A stretch of 64,000 nucleotides of DNA from Phytoseiulus persimilis (taxonomy: Eukaryota > Arthropoda > Arachnida > Mesostigmata > Phytoseiidae), in assembly GCA_037576195.1 (NCBI GenBank), contig CM075104.1, positions 6,454,775 through 6,518,774 of the forward strand. Direction: 5' to 3'. Of the stretch, positions 53,035 through 63,268 are shown piece by piece (position 1 is the first letter of the stretch; every line of letters begins with the position of its first letter). A program made the translations under genes and the position numbers. The notes beneath the pieces are model-generated. The model saw only the letters and a program-made list of their open reading frames with translations, was not told the origin of the DNA and did no database searches.

Positions 53035-54672
53035 CGCAGTGTTCGTTGATCACGTTCGCGAATTTTTCATACGGGTCCACAGGGGTTGCTGCAAAGTGAA
53101 GCTCATTGAGCTCTCCCTCAAACGCTGGTAGGTCTGAGGTGGCGGCTTTTTTGGACAACTCTGTCGCATGAAACATAGTTCTATTCAGAGGTTTGGACTC
53201 ACTTGGTGCTTGCTCCTTCCTTACAAAACTACCCCACCATCTCTGAGGCTTCTTTCCTCCATCGGCGACCTTCTCCTCGACTTTCGCTGGCATCACCATG
53301 CATTTGTTGCAACCTGGGCACACATCGCTATAACGTATTTCAGTTTCCTCGGGTTCTGGGCTTCGACGGCAAGCTTCCAAAGAAGTAGGCGGCTTTAGCT
53401 CGCCATCCACCGAAGTACCAGTAGCTGAGAGGGAACAAGTTCATGTTCATATTGAGCAAGATGAACATAGGATGGAGCGAGAACGCTTTCCTGAGAACGC
53501 TCTGTCAGGAATCATCCGACATCGCTCACCGGTCGATTCCAGCATCCAAGTCGCGGAAGATCCCGCACTCCAACTTTGCAACACCGATACAGGATCCACT
53601 TTCTCAAGGTATGGTTTCCGATCCGAGCTCTCCGGTGTATCAGCGATCGTTTCGGAGTTTCCGTTCCCTTCAGCGTCTTGCAGAACAATACCTTGGGGCC
53701 TGCGCCGAACGGAGGATTTGGCTGACTGTCTCTCTCTCTCTCTATCATGCGTAAGGCATAGTCTCACCGAGCTGTTACGACTCGGCTGAATCACTCTACG
53801 GAAGATTCCATAATTCGAACGATCTTCTCAGAACAGCTTCGAGATTCTCGGAGGTTTACCTTGGAAATCTTCATCTTGAATAGCCTTCAATCGGGTTTTT
53901 CCGCTTGCATCCTCAGTTCCTCTCCCAGAGTTTGTCCTCGTGAAAATCCACTCGGAAAGCATCGATTGGTCTTTTGACATTCTTGATGAGAGCCATCGCA
54001 GGCCTTAGCAGCTAGATGCTGGCGTCTCATTTTCTCATTAGAGTACAGCCTGTGAGCCACGGTATTCGTTCTCCCTGTTGGAATGACTCCCAAGGGGAAG
54101 CGGTGACAGGCCCCATCTGTGGAGATCATGACGAATGACTTCAATCACGGGCATCCAATAACTGTTCGGTGGGTTCTCGTTCGATCACATGGAAGGGTTC
54201 CCTCACCCTGTCGTCTCTGCTGAGGAGACCAGTCACGGCCTCCATGAGAGTCCCGTCCCCTCCGACGACGAGTACCGCGTCGTTGTTGTCATGATTGCAT
54301 CAGATCCTTGGCCTGACCTGAGTGCTTCCGTTTTGAAAAGAGAAACCTTCAAAACCTGCCAGGTGAAGCAGCGGTGCTGCGTATTCTTCATACAGGGATT
54401 TGCTGCGGAGAATATCCGATTGAGTGTGTCAGCCTTCATTTCGTGATTTGATCATTCTCATTCGCTCGAAGAGTTGTCCTTCACGTCCATTGTATATCGA
54501 GAAACAATAGAACGGCATCCAAACCCATTGTATGATTGCCGAGGATACAGACCTTCCTTTGGCGTTGAGTATCATGATGACAGTGACCTTGGCGAGGTTT
54601 GGCACCTAGAGGGCAGCAGCTGGTCTCCGAACGTCATGGCCTCATGACAGTAGCGCGCATTATCAACGGAGC
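53035..54672 (-). CDS. AGK: Acylglycerol kinase, exons 2-6, frame-disrupted
   Basis: AGK phosphorylates mono- and diacylglycerol in mitochondria and in animals is also part of the TIM22 import machinery. Exons inferred from splice signals and family alignment are 54,672-54,553 (YCHEAMTFGDQLLP), 54,402-54,207 (ends with the kinase loop VVGGDGTLMEAVTG), 54,116-53,860 (FPLGVIPTGRTNTVAHRL), 53,699-53,530 (AG.FRDLDAGIDR) and 53,424 to about 53,035 (YWYFGGWRAKAAYFF, then CPGCNKCM and RWWGSF). Splice sites are canonical GT-AG. The reading frame must change by single bases several times inside exons, for instance after GFE, before GQAKDLMQ and before MALIKNVKRP. Conserved residues persist across each break. 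The C-terminal end is not resolved. I infer uncorrected base-call indels. A very recent pseudogene is the alternative. Confidence 0.87.
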
Positions 54673-55795
54673 CTGAACGGAAATCGGAAATTAGTCCATC
54701 CCCGTCACTTGTGGAGATTGGCTGATTCTATCGAGTTGCACCTGGTCGCTTGAAATTTATTGCTGAACTACGCTGGCCGCACTTCGGAACGGAGCTAAAT
54801 CTGTTTATACAGCTCGGGCGGGACGACGGCTCCTCGAGGAGCCCATAATCAAACACAGCAGTGTTGCGAGACGCCTTGGGTTTAAGGGCGGCGGGAGAAT
54901 GCCGAATATCAATGAGAGAGAATGTTTCTATAGAGGAGGGGTTCCTAAAGTGGTGCTATATATGCTCCCGGGGGTCGATATAATTTCCGAGGGGCTTTTA
55001 AACGGAATCCGCGGGAAAAATGGCAGTCGATGAGCCGACGGAAAGGGTCCACGGCCATACGCACTTTGAAAAATGTCCGCCGTCTCATTCTGTTTTCCAC
55101 ATTTCGTTGGAGCCATGCTTCTGGCTATAATCTTCTGAATAACCAGTTCCTGTTTGAAAACTCGGCATGTCGGTCGGAAAGCAGCAACCTCACCTGAATT
55201 GGTTCGAGCGCCAACAACCGCTAGGAAAAAGGAGAAGCTCAATTCCTGGATTCCGTTCCCATCCATCAAACATGGGCGGTAGCGAGAAGGGGCCTCATGG
55301 CTTTCCCATCCTCATTTATGGCAGAGAGGGGGCCTCGGTGCAGTTGTCAAAATTGTAACCAAGACTAGAAACAGAATGGCCACGCTGAACGCGATGATCC
55401 GCGGCTTCTGATTACCAGTTTAGAAACAAACTCGGAGGATTAGGTTACGTCACATCAGTACATCAATCTCACTGAGATACGTACCACCAAATCGAAATCA
55501 CGCTCAATAGAGAAAACCTTTATTCGAATCCTTGTACATCCCGATTTATTTGATGGACGCATACACTAGTTGGGGGCCCACGGCGAGCCGAGAAAATTGC
55601 TCTGGGGTCGATACGGTGAAAAATTTCGCGAGCCATGCTTATAGAAAAACTTATCTCGGAGACAGATTTTATTGTGTCCACTGGGAATCCATGATAACAT
55701 TGTCGTAAACCCGACCATGAGTATGTGATGTGGATTACCGGTTGGCCTTCACAGATGTCATATCTAACACAGCCACTCTTCCGTCTCGCCGATTT
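54673..55795. other. Probable intron-1 part of AGK, no exon seen
   Basis: If the first exon at 58,903 is correct, this stretch lies in AGK intron 1 downstream of ECI2. It contains no recognisable exon. The start of AGK exon 2 is set by a TTCCGTTCAG acceptor ending at 54,673. Confidence 0.4.
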
Positions 55796-57454
55796 TCACA
55801 TCTTCGATCCTTTCGATTTGAAGAAATTTGTCACCGCTCGCATGGCTCGTCTGATGTGAACCTCTCCTCGAGTCGTTTGCACTCGTCCTTGATTGGCTTG
55901 ATCAATGCGTCTCGATGCGCGTTCCGAATGAGGATCTTCGAGTACATCAATGATTTTGGTGGCTGCCTACTGATGTCCTCGACTCTTTTTCTGCGTTCGG
56001 CTTCAAATTCATCCGCTGGGAAGACGTCGGTGACGAACCTGGCCTGAGAGCTTCTTCACAGTGATCTTCCTGTTCATGAGAAGTACCTCCCCTGCCAGGG
56101 ACCTCCAAAGAGCTGCGGAAAGTGTAGGAGTGAGCATCCCTCGGGATTCAGGCCGAGTTGGGAGAAAAGGGAGTTTGGAAATACGCCTTATCGGACCGTA
56201 GACCAAATCGAAAAGTCCCAGAATCGTGCAGCCGATCCCGATCGAATGACCATTCACCAAAGCGTATCAGCGGCTTCGGAAGTCGATGAATGCGTTGACA
56301 TATTCCAAAAACGAGATGTGCGGAATCGGTGGCCATCTCTTGGTAGGTCCGGCAGCCTGTCTTGAGCTTCTCGATGAAATTCCGAGTCGTTAACCTACTC
56401 GAGAAAAAATCCCCGGTTCGGTGAATACGAAGAATTCACGCGTCGTCTGTAGCATTTCGTTGATTGTTTTCGTGAGATGGCGATACATGTCCAGTTTATC
56501 GCATTTTTCTTCTCCACTCTGTCCAACCGCACCGTCAGAACTCCTTTTTCAGTGTTTTCACGATGCCAGGAACTGTAAGTATGGGACAGCTTTCGTAAGC
56601 TCCGAAACAGTATCAGCGACGGTTCACTGACCCCGAGATGCGGTCTCTCAGATCATTCCGTTGAGTGATCGAGGCTCAAGAACAACGTGTAACTCGAGAT
56701 TCATCTGAAGAGTGAGACGGCACAGAAGAGAACCGCGATCGGGGGGGGGGGGGAGGCAACAAGGCATTGTATCGACTTTTCGAGTGAAGCAACCGTCGAA
56801 CTCGACATACCTGTGTCCATCGCTGCAGGAGACTCCTCGGCTTTCTGTTCGCTTTGCAGGAGCGAGTCGACGAGACCGACGTACTGATCTTCAGCTTTCT
56901 CTTGGGAGTTTCCTTCGATTTTTTTTCCACGCAACCACTTGACTTTCCCGACGAAATCAAAAGAGCCCGGTTTGGAATATTGACGTCTCCCACCGTCGCC
57001 TAGACAGTGGAAACACAAGTCTATCAGCAAATGGACTTTGAGCGGTAAGTGCTCGCAGATCACTAGGTGGAGAGCGCGCTCGTCATACCCGAGTTGAGCA
57101 GTGGGATGAACAAAACTCTGCTCAACAAAGAGAGGAAGGATCAGCTGGTTCTGAGTCGTTGCATATCATGCATCACCTGTCGGACTTCAGAACCTAAGAC
57201 GGCGGGGAAGAAGGCGGATTCATCCCCACAAGAATCGAGGCTGAGTTCGTTTCGATTCCACACTCAAGGCTCAAGATGAGAAAAGTGGCGCACTGCCTTA
57301 GGGAGCATGAGTCAAGCTGACTCTCAATTCACGCTGGCAGACACCTCGCTTACCGTGCTTGTAGAGAGCGTAATCTGGAGTTTTCACATCGTTCTCAGGC
57401 TCTTCTTTCAGTGTTTTCAGGCGCTTAGCAGCGTCAATCGAGACGCGACGACAT
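55796..57454 (-). CDS. ECI2: Enoyl-CoA delta isomerase 2 (ACBP domain plus isomerase), frame-disrupted
   Basis: ECI2 shifts 3-enoyl-CoA double bonds to the 2-trans position so that unsaturated fatty acids can enter beta-oxidation. Exon 1 is 57,454-57,354, exon 2 is 56,999-56,811 and exon 3 is 56,572-55,796, with GT-AG introns. Exons 1-2 encode an acyl-CoA-binding domain (AAKRLKTLKEEPEN, YALYK, ATVGDVNIP, KPGSFDFVGKVKW). Exon 3 encodes the crotonase fold: KKNAIN, SSGND-like oxyanion region, FPKPL, VNGHSIGIGCTILGLFD, and NPEG with the expected catalytic Glu. It ends in S-K-M, a PTS1-like peroxisomal tail. No transit peptide precedes the ACBP domain. About ten or more single-base indels, many in homopolymers (8 A near 56,923), break the frame, yet correct frame changes restore family residues each time. 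Confidence 0.9.
56741..56753 (+). repeat. Poly-G tract in ECI2 intron 2
   Basis: A run of 13 G lies within the 238-bp intron between ECI2 exons 2 and 3. Similar G or C runs of ten or more occur at about 621-640, 790-800, 2,571, 44,017 and 47,514. Several of them sit beside hAT-like ends. Their lengths should be regarded as uncertain. Confidence 0.85.
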
Positions 57455-58793
57455 GGACCTGACTGCCAGAAACTCGATTCCATTCCTCCTCACCGCAGCA
57501 GAAAATTGTCGCAACATTCTTCGTGGCGACCTTCAGAGGTTCTCTCCTGATCGCGGAAGGTGAGTCCGAAATTCTATCAGTTTCTACTGCGAGTTGACAA
57601 GTTTGACCTCTGGCTGAAGAGACCAATGTTGGAAGTCCTGAGATAGATGACTGCCGGTAGGTCTCTAGCGGCTTCTCTGTGAGAGACCTCCCTTGGTCGC
57701 CGTCGCAGACGGTCTTCGTTCGCTCTGTTTATAGAATGGATGAGTTTCCAGAGGTGAGAAAGCGATGCTAGGTCCGCGAATATGCTCCGCAGACTGCTTA
57801 GGGAGTTCTTTCAATCCAAATCCATACAATCATGCTCACTGAAGCATCTCGACAGATGGGTCTTCTTCTGCAAGGGCTCATCGACTACCTCAGGCTCATG
57901 GTTTCTATGACCATGCAGTTATCTGTCATCTTTTGGAATATCGAGAGCTGACGGAAAACTTTACGGGGATATTGAGCAAATGAAACGTATCGCTCTTTCA
58001 TTGACCCAAAAACTCCGACCACCATGTCGCGCTCGCACCTCCACGTATTCTTTGAAGACGACCCGAAAATGAAAACTGCACTCAACAATATCTGGTCATC
58101 TTGAGCTCAGATCTCAGAGTTTTCCGATGCGACTGGCAGGCAGTGACACCAATCACGAGAGCTCATGCAATTATTGCGTGCTGCAATTTCGAGTTTTTTG
58201 GTTTTCTTTCACGACATCACTCGCTGCTATCCGGAAAATTCTCGTATTGCGATCGTGATGACAGGCAGTGACACCTTCATGGATAATTTGGTTGCCGCAA
58301 GAAAGTCTTGAAAGCTTCTCCCTCCGCCGAGCATCCTGACACAACACCCCAGATGCCGTCAGGGTTGAACACATAGTTTGCGGTTCCGGGCGAAAGCGGC
58401 AAAACAGGTTCCTTCAGAGATAATCGAGCGGGGGATCAATCTGCTCGGGTAGCGGTGGTTTCCACCAAAATGCATTCATCCGATGAGCTTCATCATGGAA
58501 TGCTCGAGTCCCGACGAAACGAGTGAGAGAACATCTCTCATTGCATGGACCGCATAGATTCGGTGGCTCTGTTTCGCGCAGGCATGAGATTCTCGGCCAC
58601 TCACATGGGCTCAGACCGAGATCGGCCTCTGACGGAAGAGAGTCAGAGTAAAATTCCAGAGCGCTCCTGAGTTCACTTCTTAAACTTCAATATTCGGACA
58701 GAGCTTCTGTTCGCGTGGCGAGGATTCATCCTCTGCGTTGTTCATGGACAGGTGCAACTACGAAAATAATCACGGAAACGCTCAGATACCCAC
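57455..58793. other. ECI2 upstream region, probable AGK intron 1
   Basis: No exon is recognised between the ECI2 start codon and the proposed AGK first exon. The ECI2 promoter must lie here if that gene is transcribed independently. No TATA box or other clear core element was identified. Confidence 0.4.
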
Positions 58794-58903
58794 CTTCTTT
58801 TCTCGAGAGTGTAGTTGCAAGTGAATCCGGTTGCACCACCGAAGAATATACTTTTCTTCGGGTTCTTCCGAATCCAGTTCACTGTCCGTGATATCCTAGA
58901 CAT
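58794..58903 (-). CDS. AGK: Probable first exon of acylglycerol kinase
   Basis: An ATG at 58,903-58,901 opens 36 codons plus two bases and ends before GTGGGT (phase 2). The peptide contains NWIRKNPKKSIFFGGATG: a basic, Trp-containing start followed by a short hydrophobic stretch. This resembles the N-terminal membrane-proximal segment of AGK, where a basic N-W-x-K motif precedes the hydrophobic part. It lies on the same strand as AGK exon 2 (54,672), 4.1 kb upstream, with ECI2 in between. The phase does not join perfectly with exon 2 as written, but exon 2 contains indels. If correct, ECI2 is nested in AGK intron 1. Otherwise this is the first exon of an unrelated gene. Confidence 0.5.
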
Positions 58904-61513
58904 GGTGATACTCTGGCGAATCGCGACAACTGTCTACTTCCAGAGCACTGAACAGAGCGGGAAGCAGGGTTCGCGCACGCTTGAAATCGAATCATACAAC
59001 GTCTGCACTCACCCTCTGATGTGCCCGCATGCAATATTGTTGACAAGCTGATCGAGGCGCCAAATTCAAAAGTGGGACCCGCCACGAGCAAGCTGGGAAC
59101 ACTTGATGAGTTCACCTGTTCTTAACATTCACCCTCAACCCGAAAGCAACTTATGATGGAATTCCCCTCCTCAAGGAGTCACATCACCAAGAAGACATGA
59201 TCCTCGGAGCTCTAACTCGATATTCGGTCAGAAGATTCGATCGACTACAGCAATCGAGGTTTCTGATAGAGACGATCATCATGAACGTGATTGCTGATAC
59301 ATTTTCTCCCGAGAACTCCCATCGCGGGAGCCTCCTCTCTTATCAGAGTTTCCAACTTTAATGGGCTCCTCCGAACGTCGTTTGGTTCCGAGGGTCAATG
59401 CCAGCCGATGAGGAACTCGAGAAATTCCAGAAAGGATCGGCCCTTTCAGCCCCGCCTTGAAGACACAACACGAGATTTCAACGATCCCCAGCGGATCGCA
59501 GCTCCTCCGAGACGCCACTTATCGCAGGGCATGTGGGACTGAATTCGTTGCCATGAAGCTCCTCTTGGGATTCTAGTCTAGTCATCCTGGGAATCATTGA
59601 ATCCATCAGAACTCATCGGATGGATCTGAACATGGGCGAGCGGAAAAATCGAGCACATCATTGAATGAGGAGCGGCAAGTTAACAGTGTTCGGTTACCGC
59701 CTTCCTCCACTCTAAGCTAGGAATTCAGTATTATGCTCGTTCAGTACACCGAATGTAAACCCCCTCAACTCAACCATCAAAAAGGCGAGGAATTGCTCCA
59801 CATACTAAGACAGAAATGCTCTCCCAAGTGCCTTCCTGGTATTTCCGAGAATGGGAGTCGCGAATCATTACCGGGTTCCATGTGATTTGTTGATCTCAAA
59901 TCCTCCTCATGACCAGAACCACCAGAGAAAGTTGGCACCCAACCATTCCCAGCAATGATGAATGACGACGCAGGATGATGTCATTTGTTAGGGACACCAG
60001 AAGATTCGATCGGCTTAAAACTCCATCATCAGAGTTATTGGATTCGACATGTTGAGGGGCAGAAGCTAGCACTCGACCCAAACACGAATCACCTAGTATT
60101 TGCAAGAATGATCCATGCACGTCAGAATTCAGAACTCGCCGGGACAACTCGACCCATCCTCGAAGTGAACGCATTGAGTTGGATGCCAGCGCACAGATTC
60201 CAACCGTGAATTAATCTGGGTCAGTGACTGGCGATGAGATCTATTTCTAGGCCATGATCAATACTTGTTCAGGCATGCCCAAGTACTTGAAAATGAGCGG
60301 CATCGAATGATCGAGCGGAATACCTCTGGGATCTTGGCCGTGTTTTTTCGCGTTCCCAACAGATTCGAAGCCAGAGATCCCTACGATCAGGATAAACTGA
60401 GAAATGAGTTGATACGGCGAGATTTATTAGTTGACAATCTTTGAATCTCTCAATGCGGCAAGCTTTGTGTACATTCGGAAGAAAAATCGTTGCTCACTGC
60501 TCGAGTCTCGGTGAAGTCCTTGCAGAAGCTTTCCTGGTTTATCTCATACCGCTTCTACTATCGGTTTCCATCGATGAATTTTAGAAGCCTCCGTGGAATT
60601 TGCCAACATGGGCGCCACCCGAAGGACTTAACGCAGACAGGCAGCCATTTACTTTGCCGAACCTACGAATCAAAATTTTCGGAGCTACGACCTCCTAGCC
60701 TTGACGTAATCATAATATTAAAATCAATATACACATCCATAGATACCGTTTGGATTATCTCTCCTCTATTTTCATAAATATCCTATCTAGTTCCAGTATA
60801 CATACACATGCAATCCTTCCACGATCGACAGCGGAATACCCAACAAATTCATCTTTTAATTTAACGATGATCAACGGTTTTTAGGTTCTCATTTTGCGAC
60901 TTTACGTTTGCTCGTTGCTTTCTCCGTACAGGACCGAAATATTTCTCCCATGATAAAGGCTCGGTGTTCTCTCGGTTAAGGCTCTGTTTGTTTGATTCAT
61001 CTTTTCGTTCAAGAAGTTTCTAATCCAATTCGTCTTCATGCGTTGCCGAATTTGCGGTGATTTCTGATTCTCTCTTCTTGAGGTCTCTCGATTGGTCACT
61101 TGGTCTTTTCTTATATTGGATATGGAGTAAGTGAACTGGAACCCAACCCTATGGTCAGGCCGGAAGTTCATCACATTCAGAGCGACTACGTGAAAGTGTA
61201 CCGCGCAGGCTCAAGCGGTTTGATAGATTATCTACAGCGCCCCCGACAGGTCAATTCTCTCAATCGTCTTGGATCCGTTCCGTTTCCGCGCGTTCCGATG
61301 ACGGCACACCTCATCGACATCGTTCACGGATTAATGTCACCGACTTTTAATTGTTGTTGTACCGAGTAAGAAAGCTCTAAGGATGATTCGGAAGCTTTCC
61401 AGGACCTGGATGCGCCTCCCCCGCAGAGTGCTCATACGAATACATACAAAATGTTCCGAGGAAGTCGCACGTACCGCATGGAAACTATTTGATTAGATCT
61501 AGTCTGTGTGGTT
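58904..61513. other. Unassigned sequence between AGK exon 1 and UBL3
   Basis: No recognisable exon was found. The right part should contain the UBL3 3' untranslated region on the minus strand. Open frames such as plus 61,100-61,369 show no known motif. Confidence 0.4.
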
Positions 61514-61973
61514 TTAGAGGATGCTGCAAGACGCAGTCGAAAAACAACAGGAACTGGAGGTTTCCTTGATGCGCTCGTTCTGATTCGGCTCAGGAAGGTT
61601 TTCCCGGGGGAGAAGATGCATCACCTGGAGAAACGGGTATCGATTATACGCCTGTACGGCGAGTACGCAGCGGAATTGTCACGGATCGGTATTCCATCGG
61701 GAAGCAAAAATATGGGCTAACTGGCAAGTCTCGAAACCTGGAACATACCGTTGTTTTACCGGTTGGCAACGCCAGCGCGCTGAGGGTGACATCCGCGTGG
61801 AGGAAGCGTCCTTGATATATGAGACGCAGGATTTCGGCACGTTCTACCTTCTCCTGCGACCACTCAGGAGGCCAGTTCTCATAGACCGAGTGAGCGATAT
61901 CTCCAGCCGAAGCTGCAGGACTGAACAGGAAGTCTTTCGTCTTGCCAGATACCAAGATCAGTCGGAGGTTTAT
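61514..61973 (-). CDS. UBL3: Ubiquitin-like protein 3 (membrane-anchored), exons 2 and 3
   Basis: UBL3/MUB is a ubiquitin-fold protein tethered to the plasma membrane by prenylation of a C-terminal CAAX box; it guides protein sorting and recruits certain E2 enzymes. Exon 2 (61,973-61,749, 75 codons, acceptor TTGGTTGCAG, donor GTATGT) reads INLRLILVSGKTKDFLFSP and later LRLIYQGRFLHADVTL, ending at GKTT. Exon 3 (61,624-61,514, acceptor TTTCTCCAG, 36 codons plus TAA) begins VMHLLPRENLPEPNQNER and ends with ...SCSIL. The C-S-I-L box predicts geranylgeranylation, and upstream Cys pairs could be palmitoylated. Both junctions are phase 0, and intron 2 is 124 bp. The first exon (about 8-10 codons before INLRL) is upstream and not identified. 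There is no frame error. Confidence 0.93.
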
Positions 61974-62614
61974 CTGCAACCAAGGGGCACGCAACGTTAG
62001 GTATTCCGTATACGATGCAGAAAGAGTCGCAACCTACTTTCGACGTGTAATCTAATTTCCTTTCCAAGCCTCTGGGCACCGACTGACCAGTGGGCCGGCC
62101 GGGCTTCTGAGCAACAACGGTCGACTGCTTCCCTCAGACTTTCTCTTCAGTTCGCCAAACTAGCTTCTGCAAGCAATCCTGGAACCGACGCGGAGTGCAA
62201 ATTCTCCCGCTACGGCCGCAAAGCCTTCGATCTCGCAACTATCTCCGTCGTTCTTTGTTGTTTCTCACGGAGGAAAGTTGAGAATACCTAAGAATACCTC
62301 GGGTCGATTGCCAGAAGAATCCATTCGGCTGGTTTGGCAAAGGGTTGCTCAAGAATGACAGCTGGAACGCGATGGGATTGAGGGAGGCGAACGAATAGCA
62401 ACAAAAAAGCTCAAGAAGGAAGACGATCAGACAATGTGAGGCTGCCGCGGAGCTTGACCCACGAACAACATAGTGCTCGTCTTCGTCTGACAATGAATTC
62501 TGATATCCATCGATAGGGATCGGAGCATCTAAGCTCGAAACGTCGGAGGAACCTTCTCCTTCCATCAGAGCATTCGCGGAACTAGTCTCACGATAGCAGT
62601 TGCTGTATCCGTCG
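61974..62614. other. UBL3 intron 1 or upstream region
   Basis: This stretch follows the acceptor of UBL3 exon 2 on the minus strand. No exon is identified. A minus open frame 62,811-62,239 is Ser-rich with a hydrophobic segment but matches nothing I recognise. Confidence 0.35.
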
Positions 62615-63268
62615 ATGGACACACCGCCAGGGGCCGTTGATGGTTGGCGCTCTGTTTTAATGTCCGAATCCGAAGAAATCCGAGATTCAAGGCTGGGGAA
62701 AGGACGGAAAGCGGAACGAAGTTTCACGTCGTGGGAGCTGGGACATCGTCGCAGCCAGCGAATTTCCCAGCTAATTGAGAATGATGAATCAAAAAAGAGA
62801 AAGCTCCACAACAGCAGACGAGGTAATTGATGGAACGAGATGGAATAACAGAAATGTGGGACAATATGTTCTCACTGCAACGTCCAAGCAACGAGCACGG
62901 CATTTCAAACTGAGAGAAAAGTTTTGGAAGGCCCGAATCTAAATGGATTTAGGGTCCTGATCAAAATCCGAAGGATGAACCTTGGGTTCAAGCTTGACTG
63001 CTCGATGTGTGATCGAAGGGTACACGGAGAAATCCCAAACCTGGTATCGACAAGCTTTGTTTCGCTCTGCTTGGCATCGCCGATTTAACTTCTTTCGGTC
63101 CGATTCCCAATGATGAGAATAAAAACGAGAATCAGGGCGGGAACATTTTCCAAACCAATGTTGAATAAATCCGTCAGAAACGCACAGCAGCCTCTCAACG
63201 ATCCCTCTAGAGCGCCGCGGAGCAGAAAACAAAGCGGTCAGAAAAATCTCCCTGAGGTGGTACTCGAG
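62615..63268 (+). CDS. Possible two-exon gene of unknown function
   Basis: There are two exon-like segments. The first starts with ATG at 62,615 and ends at 62,822 before GTAATT; it is rich in charged residues, with RRSQRIS and a nuclear-signal-like SKKRKLH. The second ends at 63,268 before GTAAGC and reads SGQKNLPEVVLE at its end, in a frame open from about 63,110. The phases do not match with the acceptors I can see, so an intermediate exon or an indel would be needed. No family is recognised. If real, it would run divergently from UBL3. Confidence 0.25.

Noticed and set aside
49340-61973. UBL5 and UBL3 as a ubiquitin-like gene cluster
   Set aside because: They are on opposite strands, 12 kb apart with unrelated genes between, and belong to distinct families. 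Proximity is probably chance.
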